Notes: generated by a model not told the origin, from the letters alone. DNA of 48,033 nt from Pseudomonadota bacterium (GCA_021804825.1 JAJZGX010000007.1:1-48033); one strand, 5' to 3'; shown: positions 16,972 to 26,323, counted from the first letter of the stretch. Program-made: numbers and translations.

Positions 16972-18189
16972 TCAGACCGAGGCAAACCGCTTGAAGCGCT
17001 GGCGCAGCGCGACAAAGGCCAGCAACAGCAGCGCGATGGTCACAGGTGGCAGCACCGCCTTGTTGACCATCACCCAGCCATAGAATGCGAGGATCTGCCC
17101 CGATGAGAATGATCCCAGCGCCATGGTGCCGAAAATCAGGAAATCATTGAACGATTGCACCTTGTTGCGCTCGGCCGGTGTGTGGGTTTCGACGACCATG
17201 GCCGAGGCACCGATAAAGCCGAAGTTCCACCCGGCGCCCAGCAGGATCAAGCCAAGGGTGAACTGCGTGATGGCGATGCCGGACATATCCGCCAGCGCCG
17301 CTGCGGCAATCATCGCGAGGCCGGTTGCGACAATGGCGCGCGCGCCAAAGCGGCTGATCAGCGCTCCGGTGAGGAAACTCGGCACATACATCGCCATGAT
17401 ATGCCATTGAATGACATTATTGGAACTGCCCGGCGCGAACCCGCATAGTTTCATGGCGAGCGGTGCCGATGTCATGACCAGATTCATCAACACATAGGAC
17501 ACGAGACCGCAAAAAGCCGCGAGCATGAAGGAAGGTTGCGATATGATCGTGAGCAGTGGGCGTGCCTCGACGGCCTCGGTGGCGGCGGGTCGCGGCAAAT
17601 CCACCAGACTGACGACGCTCATGGCCAGCAGGGCGACCACCGCCTGGCCGATATAAGTCGCCACGAACAGATGCAGCGGCGCCAGTCCCATGGTCAGCGT
17701 CACCAATTGTGGCCCGAGCACGGCTGCGACAATGCCGCCCGTGAGCACGGTCGAAATGGCGCGGGCGCGCTTTTCCGGTGCGAGGCCATCGGTGGCGGCA
17801 AAACGGTAGGATTGGATGACCGCAGCATAGCCGCCGCCAAAAAACAGTGCCAGACCATAAAGCGCAAATAGTTGGTGCCAGATGGCATAGGCCGCGATGA
17901 TGCCGCAGAGGGCGCCAAGTCCGGTGCCAAGCTGAAAGGTGGCGCGGCGGCCAAAGCGCCGCGCGAAAGCTCCGGCAGGCAGGGTGGTCGCGGCCGTGCC
18001 AATGACAAACAGCGTGATCGGCAGGGTCGCGAGGCCCGGCGCGGGCGCGAGTTCGACGCCAACAATGGAACCAGTGGCATAGACCAATGCGGAATTGCCG
18101 CCAGCCAAAGCGTTGGCCAGCGCCAATAACCAGACATTGACACGATGCCGCTCGGCGAAAACGCTATAGCGCGGCGAAAGCGCAGACAT
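16972..18189 (-). CDS. MFS transporter
   Basis: The protein is 405 residues with about 12 hydrophobic segments. The loop between segments 2 and 3 carries ARRFGRRATF, a form of the MFS motif. The second half begins near the long loop around PRPAATEAVEARPLL. Similar proteins are annotated as efflux or uptake permeases of unknown substrate. It is convergent with the CoA-transferase gene across 18 bases and is followed upstream by the Lrp/AsnC regulator on the same strand, with about 90 bases between. It could be part of the hppD-linked regulon, but nothing proves this. Confidence 0.83.
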   Translation of the reverse strand: MSALSPRYSVFAERHRVNVWLLALANALAGGNSALVYATGSIVGVELAPAPGLATLPITLFVIGTAATTLPAGAFARRFGRRATFQLGTGLGALCGIIAAYAIWHQLFALYGLALFFGGGYAAVIQSYRFAATDGLAPEKRARAISTVLTGGIVAAVLGPQLVTLTMGLAPLHLFVATYIGQAVVALLAMSVVSLVDLPRPAATEAVEARPLLTIISQPSFMLAAFCGLVSYVLMNLVMTSAPLAMKLCGFAPGSSNNVIQWHIMAMYVPSFLTGALISRFGARAIVATGLAMIAAAALADMSGIAITQFTLGLILLGAGWNFGFIGASAMVVETHTPAERNKVQSFNDFLIFGTMALGSFSSGQILAFYGWVMVNKAVLPPVTIALLLLAFVALRQRFKRFASV

Positions 18190-18279
18190 GACCGCCCAAC
18201 CTGTGACACGATGACGACATTGTCATAGGGGCACGCCGCCCGTTGTGCAACTTGACCTGCGCGCGGTGGATGCTGCGGG

Positions 18280-18744
18280 TCAATTCCATTGCGACAGCGG
18301 CAAACGCAGCGATTCCTTCAGACGGTTCAGGACGATGGACGAGCGCAAATGCGCCACGCTGGGGTGGCCGAGCAGCACATCGCTCAACAGGCGCGACAGA
18401 TGTGCAAGCGATGGCACGGCTATTTTGAGCATATAGTCGGCTTCTCCGGTCAGCGCATAGGCGGCCTGAATTTCCTCCAGCCCTGACACCAGTTGCAGGA
18501 AGCGCGCTGCATTATCAGGCGAGTGGCGCGCCAGGGTCACCTGCACGAAGGCTTGCACATCACAGCCCACGGCTGCGGGGGCAACCAGCGCGGCGTAGCC
18601 GGTGATGATGCCGTCCGCCTCCAGGGCCGTGCGGCGCCGCGAGCATTGCGAGGCGGAAAGGCCGACACGTGCGGCAAGCTCGCCATTGGTCAAGCGGCCA
18701 TCACGCTGCAAATGGTCAAGAATTTTACGATCAAAAGCATCCAT
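18280..18744 (-). CDS. Lrp/AsnC-family transcriptional regulator
   Basis: The protein is 154 residues from the ATG at 18744. An N-terminal winged HTH (DAFDRKILDHLQRDGRLTN..ELAARVGLS..QCSRR) is followed by an RAM ligand-binding domain (VQVTL, then ALTGEADYMLKI). Such regulators usually sense amino acids and form octamers. The gene is divergent from hppD, the common arrangement for a tyrosine-catabolism activator. Longer in-frame starts up to 18861 would run through the presumed control region and lack family similarity. The probable ligand is tyrosine, phenylalanine or a keto acid derived from them. Confidence 0.88.
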   Translation of the reverse strand: MDAFDRKILDHLQRDGRLTNGELAARVGLSASQCSRRRTALEADGIITGYAALVAPAAVGCDVQAFVQVTLARHSPDNAARFLQLVSGLEEIQAAYALTGEADYMLKIAVPSLAHLSRLLSDVLLGHPSVAHLRSSIVLNRLKESLRLPLSQWN

Positions 18745-18813
18745 GCGTGCATCGTGCGATTTTGAAGGATTTATGCGTGTTTTGTGTGAGAATGACATCA
18801 TAGGCGACCGGTT

Positions 18814-18839
18814 TGCAAGCACCTTGCATAATTTCTGCA
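18814..18839. promoter_or_regulatory. phased TGCA repeats between the Lrp-type regulator and hppD
   Basis: A perfect inverted repeat TGCAAG-CAC-CTTGCA covers 18814-18828. A third TGCA follows at 18836-18839. The three TGCA units start at 18814, 18825 and 18836, exactly 11 bases apart, which puts them on one face of the helix. A further TGCA at 18748 is 66 bases (six turns) away. This fits cooperative binding by an Lrp/AsnC oligomer. Confidence 0.5.
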
Positions 18840-18872
18840 TTAGCCTCGCGGGACGTTCCACAGGAGATCGCC

Positions 18873-19979
18873 ATGGGTCCGTTCCCGCATGATGCCTATC
18901 CGGCAGTCATTAGTGCCGCCAATCCAGCGGGTACCGATGGTTTCGAGTTTGTTGAATTTTTTCATCCCGAGCCGGAACGCCTCGAAAAGCTGTTCGCCAG
19001 CATGGGCTTTGTTGCGGTTGCACGGCACCGCAGCAAGGATATCGTGCTCTATCGGCAAGGTGGCATCAATTATATCGTCAATCGCGACCCGCGCAGCCAC
19101 GCGGCAAGCTTTGCGCAGGCGCATGGCCCCTGCGCGCCAGCGATGGCCTGGCGCGTCGTCGATGCGCAGCACACGCTGCGACGGGCGTTGAGTCTGGGTG
19201 CACAGGAATACAAGGGCGAGGGCAAGACCCTTGATGTGCCGGCCCTCATCGGAATTGGCGGTTCATTGCTCTATCTTGTCGAGACCTATGGCGAACGTGG
19301 TTCGCCCTATGCCGAATTTGTGTGGTCGGGCGCGGTTGATCCGGCTCCCGCCGGTGTTGGCTTCACCTATATCGATCACCTCACCCATAATGTGCAGCGT
19401 GGACGTATGGACACTTGGGTCAAGTTTTATGCTGATGTCTTCAATTTCCGGGAAATTCGCTATTTCAATATTGAGGGCAAAGTCACCGGCCTGCATAGCC
19501 GGGCGCTGACATCGCCTTGCGGGAAAATCCGCATTCCCATCAACGAAAGTGCTGACGATCAAAGCCAGATCGAGGAATATCTGCGCGTCTACCGTGGCGA
19601 GGGCATCCAGCATATCGCAGTGGGCACCGATGATATTTATGGCGCGACCGACGCCATGGCGGCGCGCGGGCTTGAATTCATGCCAGGCCCGCCGGAGGCC
19701 TATTATGCCGCCTCACGGCAGCGCGTCATCGGCCACACCGAGCCGATGGCGCGGATGCGCGCTCATGGCATCCTCATCGACGGCGAAGGGGTGGTGGATG
19801 GCGGTGTAACGCGCATCCTGTTGCAAGTGTTCTCGAAAACGGTAATCGGGCCGATCTTTTTCGAATTCATTCAGCGCAAGGGCGACGAGGGCTTCGGCGA
19901 GGGCAATTTCAAGGCGCTGTTTGAGTCCATCGAAGCCGATCAAATCGCCCGCGGGGTCTTTGCGACATCGGCGGCATGA
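18873..19979 (+). CDS. hppD: 4-hydroxyphenylpyruvate dioxygenase
   Basis: The enzyme converts 4-hydroxyphenylpyruvate to homogentisate in tyrosine catabolism, using Fe(II) and O2. The protein has 368 residues, the normal length. The three iron ligands are visible as His169 (YIDHLTHN), His247 (GIQHIAVGTDD) and Glu331 (FFEFIQRKG). The two vicinal-oxygen-chelate halves can be followed along the sequence. The start at 18873 has AGGAG at 18862-18866. No homogentisate dioxygenase or other pathway gene lies nearby, so the rest of the pathway must be elsewhere. Control by the divergent Lrp-type regulator is likely. Confidence 0.95.
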   Translation: MGPFPHDAYPAVISAANPAGTDGFEFVEFFHPEPERLEKLFASMGFVAVARHRSKDIVLYRQGGINYIVNRDPRSHAASFAQAHGPCAPAMAWRVVDAQHTLRRALSLGAQEYKGEGKTLDVPALIGIGGSLLYLVETYGERGSPYAEFVWSGAVDPAPAGVGFTYIDHLTHNVQRGRMDTWVKFYADVFNFREIRYFNIEGKVTGLHSRALTSPCGKIRIPINESADDQSQIEEYLRVYRGEGIQHIAVGTDDIYGATDAMAARGLEFMPGPPEAYYAASRQRVIGHTEPMARMRAHGILIDGEGVVDGGVTRILLQVFSKTVIGPIFFEFIQRKGDEGFGEGNFKALFESIEADQIARGVFATSAA

Positions 19980-20154
19980 AGCACAGGGGTTTTGCTGATC
20001 GCGTGTTGTTGCATAGATTCCACCACAATTATGCGTCATGACTGGCAGCAAGGTGCCTCGCGCGGGCGATTCGATCTCATCGGCTCGCGCGAAGGTCTGC
20101 CAGGGTTCATGAAGCGGGTGCCGTCGGCGCTCGTCAACGATTTCAAGGAATTAC

Positions 20155-20811
20155 ATGCGACATTTCTCGGCTTTTCCGCTGGCATTGGTCACGGTTCTGG
20201 TTCTTGCCCATGGCCTCAAGGCAAAGGCCGATGATCTCTTGCCGCAGCCCACAGACCCCGACCTCACCATGGGGGCCCTGCTGCGCGATCCCGCCACGCC
20301 GACCGGTGGCAATCCGAAGGGCGATGTTACCATTGTCGAATTCTTCGATTACAATTGCCCGTTCTGCATGAAATCGGCGCCGGTGCTGAAGCAATTGTTA
20401 CAACGCGATCATGGCATTCGCATTGTCTACAAGGACTGGCCGATTTTTGGGCCGGTTTCCAAATATGCTGCGCAAGTGGCTTTGGCCGCCAAATGGCAGG
20501 GCGATTATCAGGCCGTGCATGACGCGCTGCTCGCCACGGGCAAGCGCAAATTCAGCCGCGATGAAGTGCGCGCCATTGTCGCGAAGACGCCGGTTGACAT
20601 GGCAAGGCTCACATCCGACCTCGTCGCCCACAAGGCCGACATCGCCGCCATCATGAACCGCACCGAAAAGCAGGCAGACCGGATGCACCTGCCTGGCACA
20701 CCGATCTTTCTCGTCGGGCCGCTCATGGTGAACCAAGCGCTTGACCTCAAGGATTTTCAAGCGGCGGTCGCGCAGGCCCGCGCCAAGCAGGCGAAGCCGC
20801 ACCAGCGCTGA
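20155..20811 (+). CDS. DsbA-like periplasmic thioredoxin-fold protein
   Basis: The protein is 218 residues with a signal peptide (about residues 1-25). The thioredoxin-fold start VTIVEFFDYNCPFC places the active-site CPFC at Cys68-Cys71, and LPGTPIFLVG contains the cis-Pro loop. It fits the DsbA/Com1/ScsC-like group of thiol oxidoreductases that form or isomerise disulfides in exported proteins. AAGGA shortly before the ATG supports the start. It is convergent with zwf across eight bases. Whether it acts as an oxidase or isomerase cannot be told. Confidence 0.88.
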   Translation: MRHFSAFPLALVTVLVLAHGLKAKADDLLPQPTDPDLTMGALLRDPATPTGGNPKGDVTIVEFFDYNCPFCMKSAPVLKQLLQRDHGIRIVYKDWPIFGPVSKYAAQVALAAKWQGDYQAVHDALLATGKRKFSRDEVRAIVAKTPVDMARLTSDLVAHKADIAAIMNRTEKQADRMHLPGTPIFLVGPLMVNQALDLKDFQAAVAQARAKQAKPHQR

Positions 20812-20819
20812 TTGTGCCG

Positions 20820-22322
20820 CTATTGCGCATCCTCGAACCAGGTTCGGCCATCGCGTTCAATCAGCGCGATGGAGGCTGAAGGCCCCCATGAGCCGGCCGT
20901 GTAGGGCTTCGGCGTTTCGTGGTTCGTGGCCCAGGCGCTCAGGATCGGGTCGATCCAGCGCCATGCTGCCGCGAGTTCATCACGGCGCATGAACAGCGTC
21001 TGGTCACCGCGCATGACATCCATGAGCAGGCGCTCATAGGCATCGGGATTGCGCCCGCCGAATGTCCCAGCGAAGGTCATGTCGAGCGGGATTTGCCGTA
21101 ACCGCATACCGCCGGGGCCGGGGTCTTTGATCATGGTCAGCAAGGTCACGCCTTCATCGGGCTGCAGCCTGATCACCAACCGGTTCGGGTGGATCTGCCC
21201 GGCATTTTCCGGAAAGATCGAATGGCTGATAGGACGGAAGGTCACGATGATCTCGGATTTGCGGTCGGCCAGTCGCTTGCCGGTGCGCAGATAGAACGGC
21301 ACACCCGCCCAGCGCCAATTGGCGATTTCCGCCTTGATGGCCACAAAGGTCTCGGTGTCGCTCTCGGCCGTGCCCTTGGGCTTGCCTTGCGCTACCGCCA
21401 ATTCATCAAGATAGCCCGGCACCGCGCCGCCCGCCGAAGCACCGGCCTTGTATTGTCCGCGCACCGTCACCTGCGGCGCGGTTGCCGGTGTAATCGGGGC
21501 AAGACCTTTGAGAATCTTCAGCTTTTCGTCGCGAACCTCATCGGCACTGAAACGATCGGGCGGCTCCATCGCCACAAGACACAGCAGTTGCAGCATGTGG
21601 TTTTGCACCATGTCGCGCAAGGCGCCGGACGTGTCGTAATAGCCGGCGCGCTCGCCTGCGCCCAGATCTTCCGCGACGGTGATCTGGATGTGGTCGATGT
21701 GCATAGCATTCCATACCGGCTCGAGAAGCCGGTTGGCAAAGCGCAGCGCCATCAAATTCTGCACGGTTTCCTTGCCGAGATAATGATCGATGCGGAACAC
21801 TTGCGGCTCTGCAAACACCTTGGAGATCGCTTCGTTGACTTCGTAGGCGCTGGCGCCATCGTGGCCCAGCGGCTTTTCCACCACAACCCGCGCCAGAGGC
21901 GTCGCGAGCTTGAAGGTGGCGATGTGCTCGCAAATCGGCTTGAAAAGATCAGGCCCGACCGCGAGATAGAAGGCACGCACCCGGTCCTCCTGGTCGCCAA
22001 GGGCCGCTGCCAGCTCGGGCCAGCCGGCCGTGGAACCAGCATCAACCGCATGATAGGAGATGCGCGCCAGAAATTTTGCCTCGAGTTCCGGGGTCAGGTC
22101 GTCGGCGGCGACGAAGGTTTTCAAGGCTGTGCGCACGAAGGCGACGTAATCTTCGCTGGACATTGCCCGGCGCGAGGCACCGATGATGCGCGCGTCGACC
22201 GGAATCTGGCCGGCTTGATCGCGGTGATACAGCGCGGGCATCAGTTTGCGCGCAGCAAGATCGCCTGTGCCGCCAAAGACAATCAAGTCAAAGGGCGGCG
22301 TTTCAATGGTGCGTGAGACCAT
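20820..22322 (-). CDS. zwf: glucose-6-phosphate 1-dehydrogenase
   Basis: The enzyme oxidises glucose 6-phosphate to 6-phosphogluconolactone with NAD(P)+, the entry to the pentose-phosphate and Entner-Doudoroff routes. At 500 residues it has normal length. The coenzyme motif GGTGDLAARK (17-26), EKPLG (149-153) and the substrate-binding RIDHYLGKE (177-185) are intact. It is the last gene of the ROK-mutarotase-kinase-zwf run, 33 bases after the sugar kinase, which ties it to fructose use. No pgl or edd gene follows. Confidence 0.97.
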   Translation of the reverse strand: MVSRTIETPPFDLIVFGGTGDLAARKLMPALYHRDQAGQIPVDARIIGASRRAMSSEDYVAFVRTALKTFVAADDLTPELEAKFLARISYHAVDAGSTAGWPELAAALGDQEDRVRAFYLAVGPDLFKPICEHIATFKLATPLARVVVEKPLGHDGASAYEVNEAISKVFAEPQVFRIDHYLGKETVQNLMALRFANRLLEPVWNAMHIDHIQITVAEDLGAGERAGYYDTSGALRDMVQNHMLQLLCLVAMEPPDRFSADEVRDEKLKILKGLAPITPATAPQVTVRGQYKAGASAGGAVPGYLDELAVAQGKPKGTAESDTETFVAIKAEIANWRWAGVPFYLRTGKRLADRKSEIIVTFRPISHSIFPENAGQIHPNRLVIRLQPDEGVTLLTMIKDPGPGGMRLRQIPLDMTFAGTFGGRNPDAYERLLMDVMRGDQTLFMRRDELAAAWRWIDPILSAWATNHETPKPYTAGSWGPSASIALIERDGRTWFEDAQ

Positions 22323-22355
22323 GGTCTGTGACTCCGTAATGACGCGGAACGAGGA

Positions 22356-23291
22356 TCAGGCGCGAAGTTGCGGAAGATCGCGCCGATGTGGCAGGTCTGC
22401 GCCGCGGCGGGCGCAGGTGATGGCAGCGGCGGCAATCGCGAAAGCTATGCAGCGCTGCAGGGCGGCGTGATCGATGGTGCCGAGACGCTGCCTGTTCAAA
22501 TGCCCGGTCTCGGCCAGTGCCGTCAACAAGGCGGCCTGAAATGTGTCACCAGCACCAACCGTGTCGACCACGGCAATGGCGGGTGCGGGCAGATCAACCG
22601 CGGCGCTTTGCGTCCATGCGCAGGCTCCCGCGCCACCGCGCGTCAGCACCACGAGGCCAGCGCCGCCTTGCAGCCACTGGCGGGCCTTGCTGGCAGGCTC
22701 GATGCCGGGATAAAGCCGCTCGAAATCCTCATCGCTGATCTTGATCAGATCGGCGCAAGCCGCAAAAGCATCCACTCGGCCCTGCCAGACGGCGATATCG
22801 GGCTCGATGCTCATGCGGATATTGGGATCGTAGGAAATGATTCTGCGGCCTGCCTCGCGCCGAGCCAGCGCCAGATAGGTAGCACCTACCGGCTCCACAA
22901 CGGTCGAAAACGACCCGAAATGCAAAGCCTGCACCTCGCTGGCAAGGTCGGGAAGTTCATCTGGTGTCAAATCCCGGTCAGCAGCGCCATCGCCATAGAA
23001 GGCATAGGCCGGCGTTGGCCCGGTGAGATCGACAAGGCTCAGGGTCGATGGCCGGTCGCTGCGCTTGAGGTAGCGCTCGCCCACCTGTTCGGCATGCAGA
23101 AACTTGTAAAGGCGCTCGCCCATCATGTCGCGCGAGAGGCCCGTGAAGAACTCCGCGTGTTGCCCGAGGCGCGCCAGACCGAAGGCGACATTGAAGGGTG
23201 ATCCGCCGGGGCAACCCTGCAGGTTCATGGATTCGTGGGTTTCAGCGCCGACAAAAATGTCGATCAGAGCCTCGCCGCATACTAGGATCAT
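22356..23291 (-). CDS. PfkB-family sugar kinase, probable fructokinase
   Basis: The protein is 311 residues of the ribokinase/PfkB family. It starts with CGEALIDIF, carries the sugar-binding GGSPFN (29-34) and the ATP/catalytic motif DTVGAGDTF (243-251) with Asp249 as base. It most likely phosphorylates fructose to fructose 6-phosphate, based on similarity to fructokinases and the neighbouring fructose importer (FrcK-type). Its ATG follows the mutarotase stop directly, with GGAGG inside that gene's end. The substrate could also be another ketohexose or ribose. Confidence 0.88.
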   Translation of the reverse strand: MILVCGEALIDIFVGAETHESMNLQGCPGGSPFNVAFGLARLGQHAEFFTGLSRDMMGERLYKFLHAEQVGERYLKRSDRPSTLSLVDLTGPTPAYAFYGDGAADRDLTPDELPDLASEVQALHFGSFSTVVEPVGATYLALARREAGRRIISYDPNIRMSIEPDIAVWQGRVDAFAACADLIKISDEDFERLYPGIEPASKARQWLQGGAGLVVLTRGGAGACAWTQSAAVDLPAPAIAVVDTVGAGDTFQAALLTALAETGHLNRQRLGTIDHAALQRCIAFAIAAAAITCARRGADLPHRRDLPQLRA

Positions 23292-23723
23292 TTATGCCTC
23301 CGGCCCGATGACGCCCTTGCGCAGAATGACATTGCCATAAAGCGCCCGCTCGCCGGACGCAACCAAAGCAAAGGCCCCCTTGACGCGGGCGTAAAAGGCA
23401 TCGCCCATCAGCGGTTCGAGTTCGACGACGGGATCGAACCGCGAAACCACCTGCGCAATGGCCTGCATGATGGGCTCGACATGGCGTGGATCGCCCTTGA
23501 TGCCGGGGCGAAATGCGGCGGCTACATGGTGATCGAGCGGCATCACCGACAGGATGGCATCGACAAGAGCGACGACGCCATGACCTTCCATGCGCACCAG
23601 ACGCCGCGCATCGGTGGCGGCGGGATAATTGCCGTCGACAATGGCGATTTCATCGCCGTGGCCCATCGCGCGCAAGATGTGCAGCAAATCTGGTCCCAAT
23701 AATGGATTGATGCCTTTCAACAT
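23292..23723 (-). CDS. RbsD/FucU-family sugar mutarotase
   Basis: The protein is 143 residues and covers the whole RbsD/FucU family: LKGINPLLGPDLLHILRAMGHGDEI at the start (conserved His in GHGD) and YGNVILRKGVI at the end. These proteins speed the interconversion of sugar ring forms (pyranose/furanose or anomers) and help uptake systems supply the form that the kinase needs. It overlaps the ROK regulator gene by seven bases and abuts the kinase gene, so all are co-translated. With the fructose importer nearby, it may act on fructose. Confidence 0.9.
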   Translation of the reverse strand: MLKGINPLLGPDLLHILRAMGHGDEIAIVDGNYPAATDARRLVRMEGHGVVALVDAILSVMPLDHHVAAAFRPGIKGDPRHVEPIMQAIAQVVSRFDPVVELEPLMGDAFYARVKGAFALVASGERALYGNVILRKGVIGPEA

Positions 23724-24997
23724 GCTTCAGCCCCCTGAATTTGTGCGCGAAACAACACCTCGCGGTCGCGCCCGAAATTAGCTAGAAATGGTAGCGCGGC
23801 ACCGCCCAAGGCGCGGGCCTCCGGGCCGATGGTGCCCTCACGCACGCTGATCGGAAACAGGCCCTGATGATCAAGCTTCGCCATGTGCTCGATCGTGCGG
23901 GCGACGATGCGGCTACGCACCGCGGCGGGGATGGCGCCATCGATAATCGCCGCCTCGCTGTCAATCAGCGCATGTGCAGCCAGAATCGTCCGTGCCAGAT
24001 TTGATGTGACGTCTTCGATCCAGTCATCGAGCGTTGGCCCCAGATCACCCCAATCGCGCGGCGAGCGCCAGAGCGGGGAGGGGTCGATGCCGGCCGCAAC
24101 CAACTTGCGCTCCAGCGTGAAGATCGATGCGCAGCGGATCAACTGCTGGCTGCCAGCGGTGCCCTGCGGCACCGGCATCGACCCGATGGCCGCAGCATTG
24201 CCACGGCGGCCCTGAAACAAGTGACCTTCGAGAACGAGGCCGCCACCAATGAAGGCGCCAATGAAAATATAGAGGAAATCGCGAAACGGCCAGCCTTGCC
24301 CGAAAAATTGTTCGGCGGCACAGGCTGCGGTGCCGTCATTGCAAAGCAGCACCGGCATGGGCACCAGCGCGGCGATTTGGCGTTGCGGATCAAAATTGCG
24401 CCATTGATCGAGCACGTCGCGCGGTGCACCGACCTCAAGCTCCCAGTTCCATAGCTCGAATGGGGCGGCAATCCCCAGCCCGGCAACCCGCGAGCGCTGA
24501 TCATCGTCGAGATCCGCCAGCAAGTCGGCAACGCCAGTTTGCGCCAAAGTCATGACGGCTTGCGGCGTAGGATAGGCGTGCGGCAGGTGAATGGCGGCGC
24601 GGATGTTGGCGCAAAAATCAACCAGCAGGAGGTCTGAGCTTTTGCGCCCGATCTTCAGCCCGAAGGCCCACGCGCCTTCAGGATTGAGAGCGAAGGGCAC
24701 GGCCGGTTGGCCGACCTTGCCGCGCATGGGTTCACCCTTGAGCAGCAGGCCGTCGGCTTCGAGGCGCTTGACAATGACCGTGGTGGCCTGGGCGGAAAGG
24801 CCGGTCAACCGTGCGATCTCCACTTTGGGCAAGGCACCGTGGCGGCGGATCAGCGACAGGATCAGCCGCTCGTTGTAGAGCCGAACACCAGCCTGATTAG
24901 TGCCACGGCTGAGATCGGCCTGGCGAACATCATCGCCCCCGGCCAGATCAGGCGGGGTGCGCGTGCTGTTGCTTTCTGCAGATGCCATCGAGCTCAT
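23717..24997 (-). CDS. ROK-family transcriptional regulator of the fructose locus
   Basis: The protein is about 426 residues. An N-terminal winged HTH (LYNERLILSLIRRHG, then EIARLTGLSAQATTVIVKRLEADGLL) precedes a ROK sugar-binding domain (FGLKIGRKSSDLLLVD, CNDGTAACAAEQFFG, GGGLVLEGHLFQGRRGN). The usual ROK zinc motif CxCGxxGCxE is absent, with PQGTAGSQQLIRCAS in its place, and the E/H pair before it reads AAIGS. It therefore binds no zinc in the usual way. Starts at 24997 and 24988 are both possible; a TTG at 25039 is less likely. It heads a run with the mutarotase, kinase and zwf, and is divergent from frcBCA, which it probably represses. Confidence 0.88.
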   Translation of the reverse strand: MSSMASAESNSTRTPPDLAGGDDVRQADLSRGTNQAGVRLYNERLILSLIRRHGALPKVEIARLTGLSAQATTVIVKRLEADGLLLKGEPMRGKVGQPAVPFALNPEGAWAFGLKIGRKSSDLLLVDFCANIRAAIHLPHAYPTPQAVMTLAQTGVADLLADLDDDQRSRVAGLGIAAPFELWNWELEVGAPRDVLDQWRNFDPQRQIAALVPMPVLLCNDGTAACAAEQFFGQGWPFRDFLYIFIGAFIGGGLVLEGHLFQGRRGNAAAIGSMPVPQGTAGSQQLIRCASIFTLERKLVAAGIDPSPLWRSPRDWGDLGPTLDDWIEDVTSNLARTILAAHALIDSEAAIIDGAIPAAVRSRIVARTIEHMAKLDHQGLFPISVREGTIGPEARALGGAALPFLANFGRDREVLFRAQIQGAEAC

Positions 24998-25306
24998 GAG
25001 CGGCGTGAACCTGTCGTTTCGTTCCCTAAAATATTTCAAGCGCCAAACTAGGCGCTGGCGTCAGGCGCAGATTGTCCTTTTGCGCGACGCCTGTCAATAA
25101 ATTCATCCAAGTGATTTAATCATTGACAACGCGTTGAAGCCATAGTTTGATAGGCGGCGTCGCACAAGTCTGTCGAATTGGACAGTCTGCATAAACCGTA
25201 AAAAGCGGTGACGGCAAAAACCAGGGAGAGGGCCTATGCGACGCACTGTCAGCGACAAAACCACCTGACAAATTCCACAATGTGCATGATCCCGAGGAGG
25301 ATACCC
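24998..25306. other. divergent control region of the fructose locus
   Basis: This 309-base stretch separates the ROK regulator from frcB and holds no gene. A hairpin with a two-base bulge (GGCGTC-AG-GCGCA, loop, TGCGC-GACGCC) spans 25057-25091 in the likely leader of the regulator gene. An AT-rich, roughly symmetric segment (AATAAATTCA to TGATTTAAT, 25096-25120) lies directly upstream of the frcB promoter and could be an operator for the ROK protein. The last 150 bases form a long frcB leader. Confidence 0.45.
25123..25151 (+). promoter_or_regulatory. sigma-70 promoter of frcBCA
   Basis: A perfect TTGACA (25123-25128) and TTTGAT (25146-25151, four of six matches to TATAAT) are separated by exactly 17 bases. 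Transcription would start near 25158 and give a leader of about 150 bases before the frcB ATG. Confidence 0.6.
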
Positions 25307-26323
25307 ATGAAAAAACTTCAGCTTCTGGCTGGCGCCGCCATGATGGCGGTGGCTGTTGCCGCCGTTCCCGCCTATGCAGCCCAGGCGCCGCTGATCGGTC
25401 TTATCACCAAGACCAACACGAACCCCTATTTCGTGAAAATGAAAGCCGGTTTTGAAGCCCAGGCCAAGAAAGACGGCCTGCGCGCTCAAGCTTTCGCCGG
25501 CAAGGCCGACGGCGACTCCGACAGCCAGATCACCGCTATCGAGAACCTGATAGCTGCTCATGCCAAGGGCATTCTGATCACCGCCAGCAGCTCGGCTGTT
25601 GTTCCGGCGATCGAAAAGGCCCGCAAGGCCGGCATTCTGGTGATCGCGCTCGATTCACCGCTGCAGCCCGCCAATGCCGCTGATGCGACCTTCGCGACCG
25701 ACAATTTCCTTGCCGGCGAACTCATCGGCAAGTGGGCACATGCCACCATGGGCGCAGGCGCTGCTACCGCCAAGATCGCCATGCTGGACCTCGCCACCGG
25801 CGATATTCCGGTCGACGTGCTGCGCGACACCGGGTTCCTCAAGGGCTTTGGTATCCCCGTGAAGGATCCCAACAAGAATGGCACCGAGAGCGACAAGCGC
25901 ATCGTTGGCCATGAAATCACCGCTGGTGCCGAGGACGGCGGACGCAAGGCGATGGAAAACCTGCTTCAGAAGAACCCAGGCATCAACCTCGTCTACAACA
26001 TCAACGAACCGGCTGCCGCCGGTGCCTATCAGGCGCTGAAGGCTGCGGGCAAGAAGGCGCTGATCGTCGCGATCGACGGCAGCTGCGATGGCGTGAAGAA
26101 CGTCAAGGCTGGCATCATCGGTGCCACCTCGATGCAATTCCCGCTGCTCATGGCTTCGCTCGGCGTCGATGCCGTTGCGAAATTCGCCAAGACGGGTGCC
26201 AAGCCGAAAAACTCGCCCGGTCTGAGCTTCTTCAACACCGGCACGACGCTGATCACCGATCACCCGGTCAAGGGCATTCCGTCGATTACTTCGGCTGAAG
26301 GCCTGAAAAAGTGCTGGGGCTGA
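25307..26323 (+). CDS. frcB: fructose ABC transporter, periplasmic binding protein
   Basis: The protein is 338 residues with a signal peptide (MKKLQLLAG, ending near PAYAAQAP). The mature part is a type I periplasmic sugar-binding protein: [20 protein letters not shown], then [14 protein letters not shown] and [16 protein letters not shown]. It is closest in look to FrcB, which captures fructose (also ribose and mannose) for import. The start has GAGGAGG eight bases upstream. It is followed by a terminator-like hairpin and then frcC, the usual way to make the binding protein in excess. The substrate is inferred from similarity and the divergent sugar-kinase genes. Confidence 0.9.
   Translation: MKKLQLLAGAAMMAVAVAAVPAYAAQAPLIGLITKTNTNPYFVKMKAGFEAQAKKDGLRAQAFAGKADGDSDSQITAIENLIAAHAKGILITASSSAVVPAIEKARKAGILVIALDSPLQPANAADATFATDNFLAGELIGKWAHATMGAGAATAKIAMLDLATGDIPVDVLRDTGFLKGFGIPVKDPNKNGTESDKRIVGHEITAGAEDGGRKAMENLLQKNPGINLVYNINEPAAAGAYQALKAAGKKALIVAIDGSCDGVKNVKAGIIGATSMQFPLLMASLGVDAVAKFAKTGAKPKNSPGLSFFNTGTTLITDHPVKGIPSITSAEGLKKCWG

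Noticed and set aside
19992-20234. A small 80-codon frame before the DsbA-like gene
   Set aside because: It overlaps the DsbA-like signal peptide in another frame, has no family features and no better ribosome site.
21189-22316. A 375-codon open frame antisense to zwf
   Set aside because: zwf on the other strand is unmistakable, and the antisense product has no family features.
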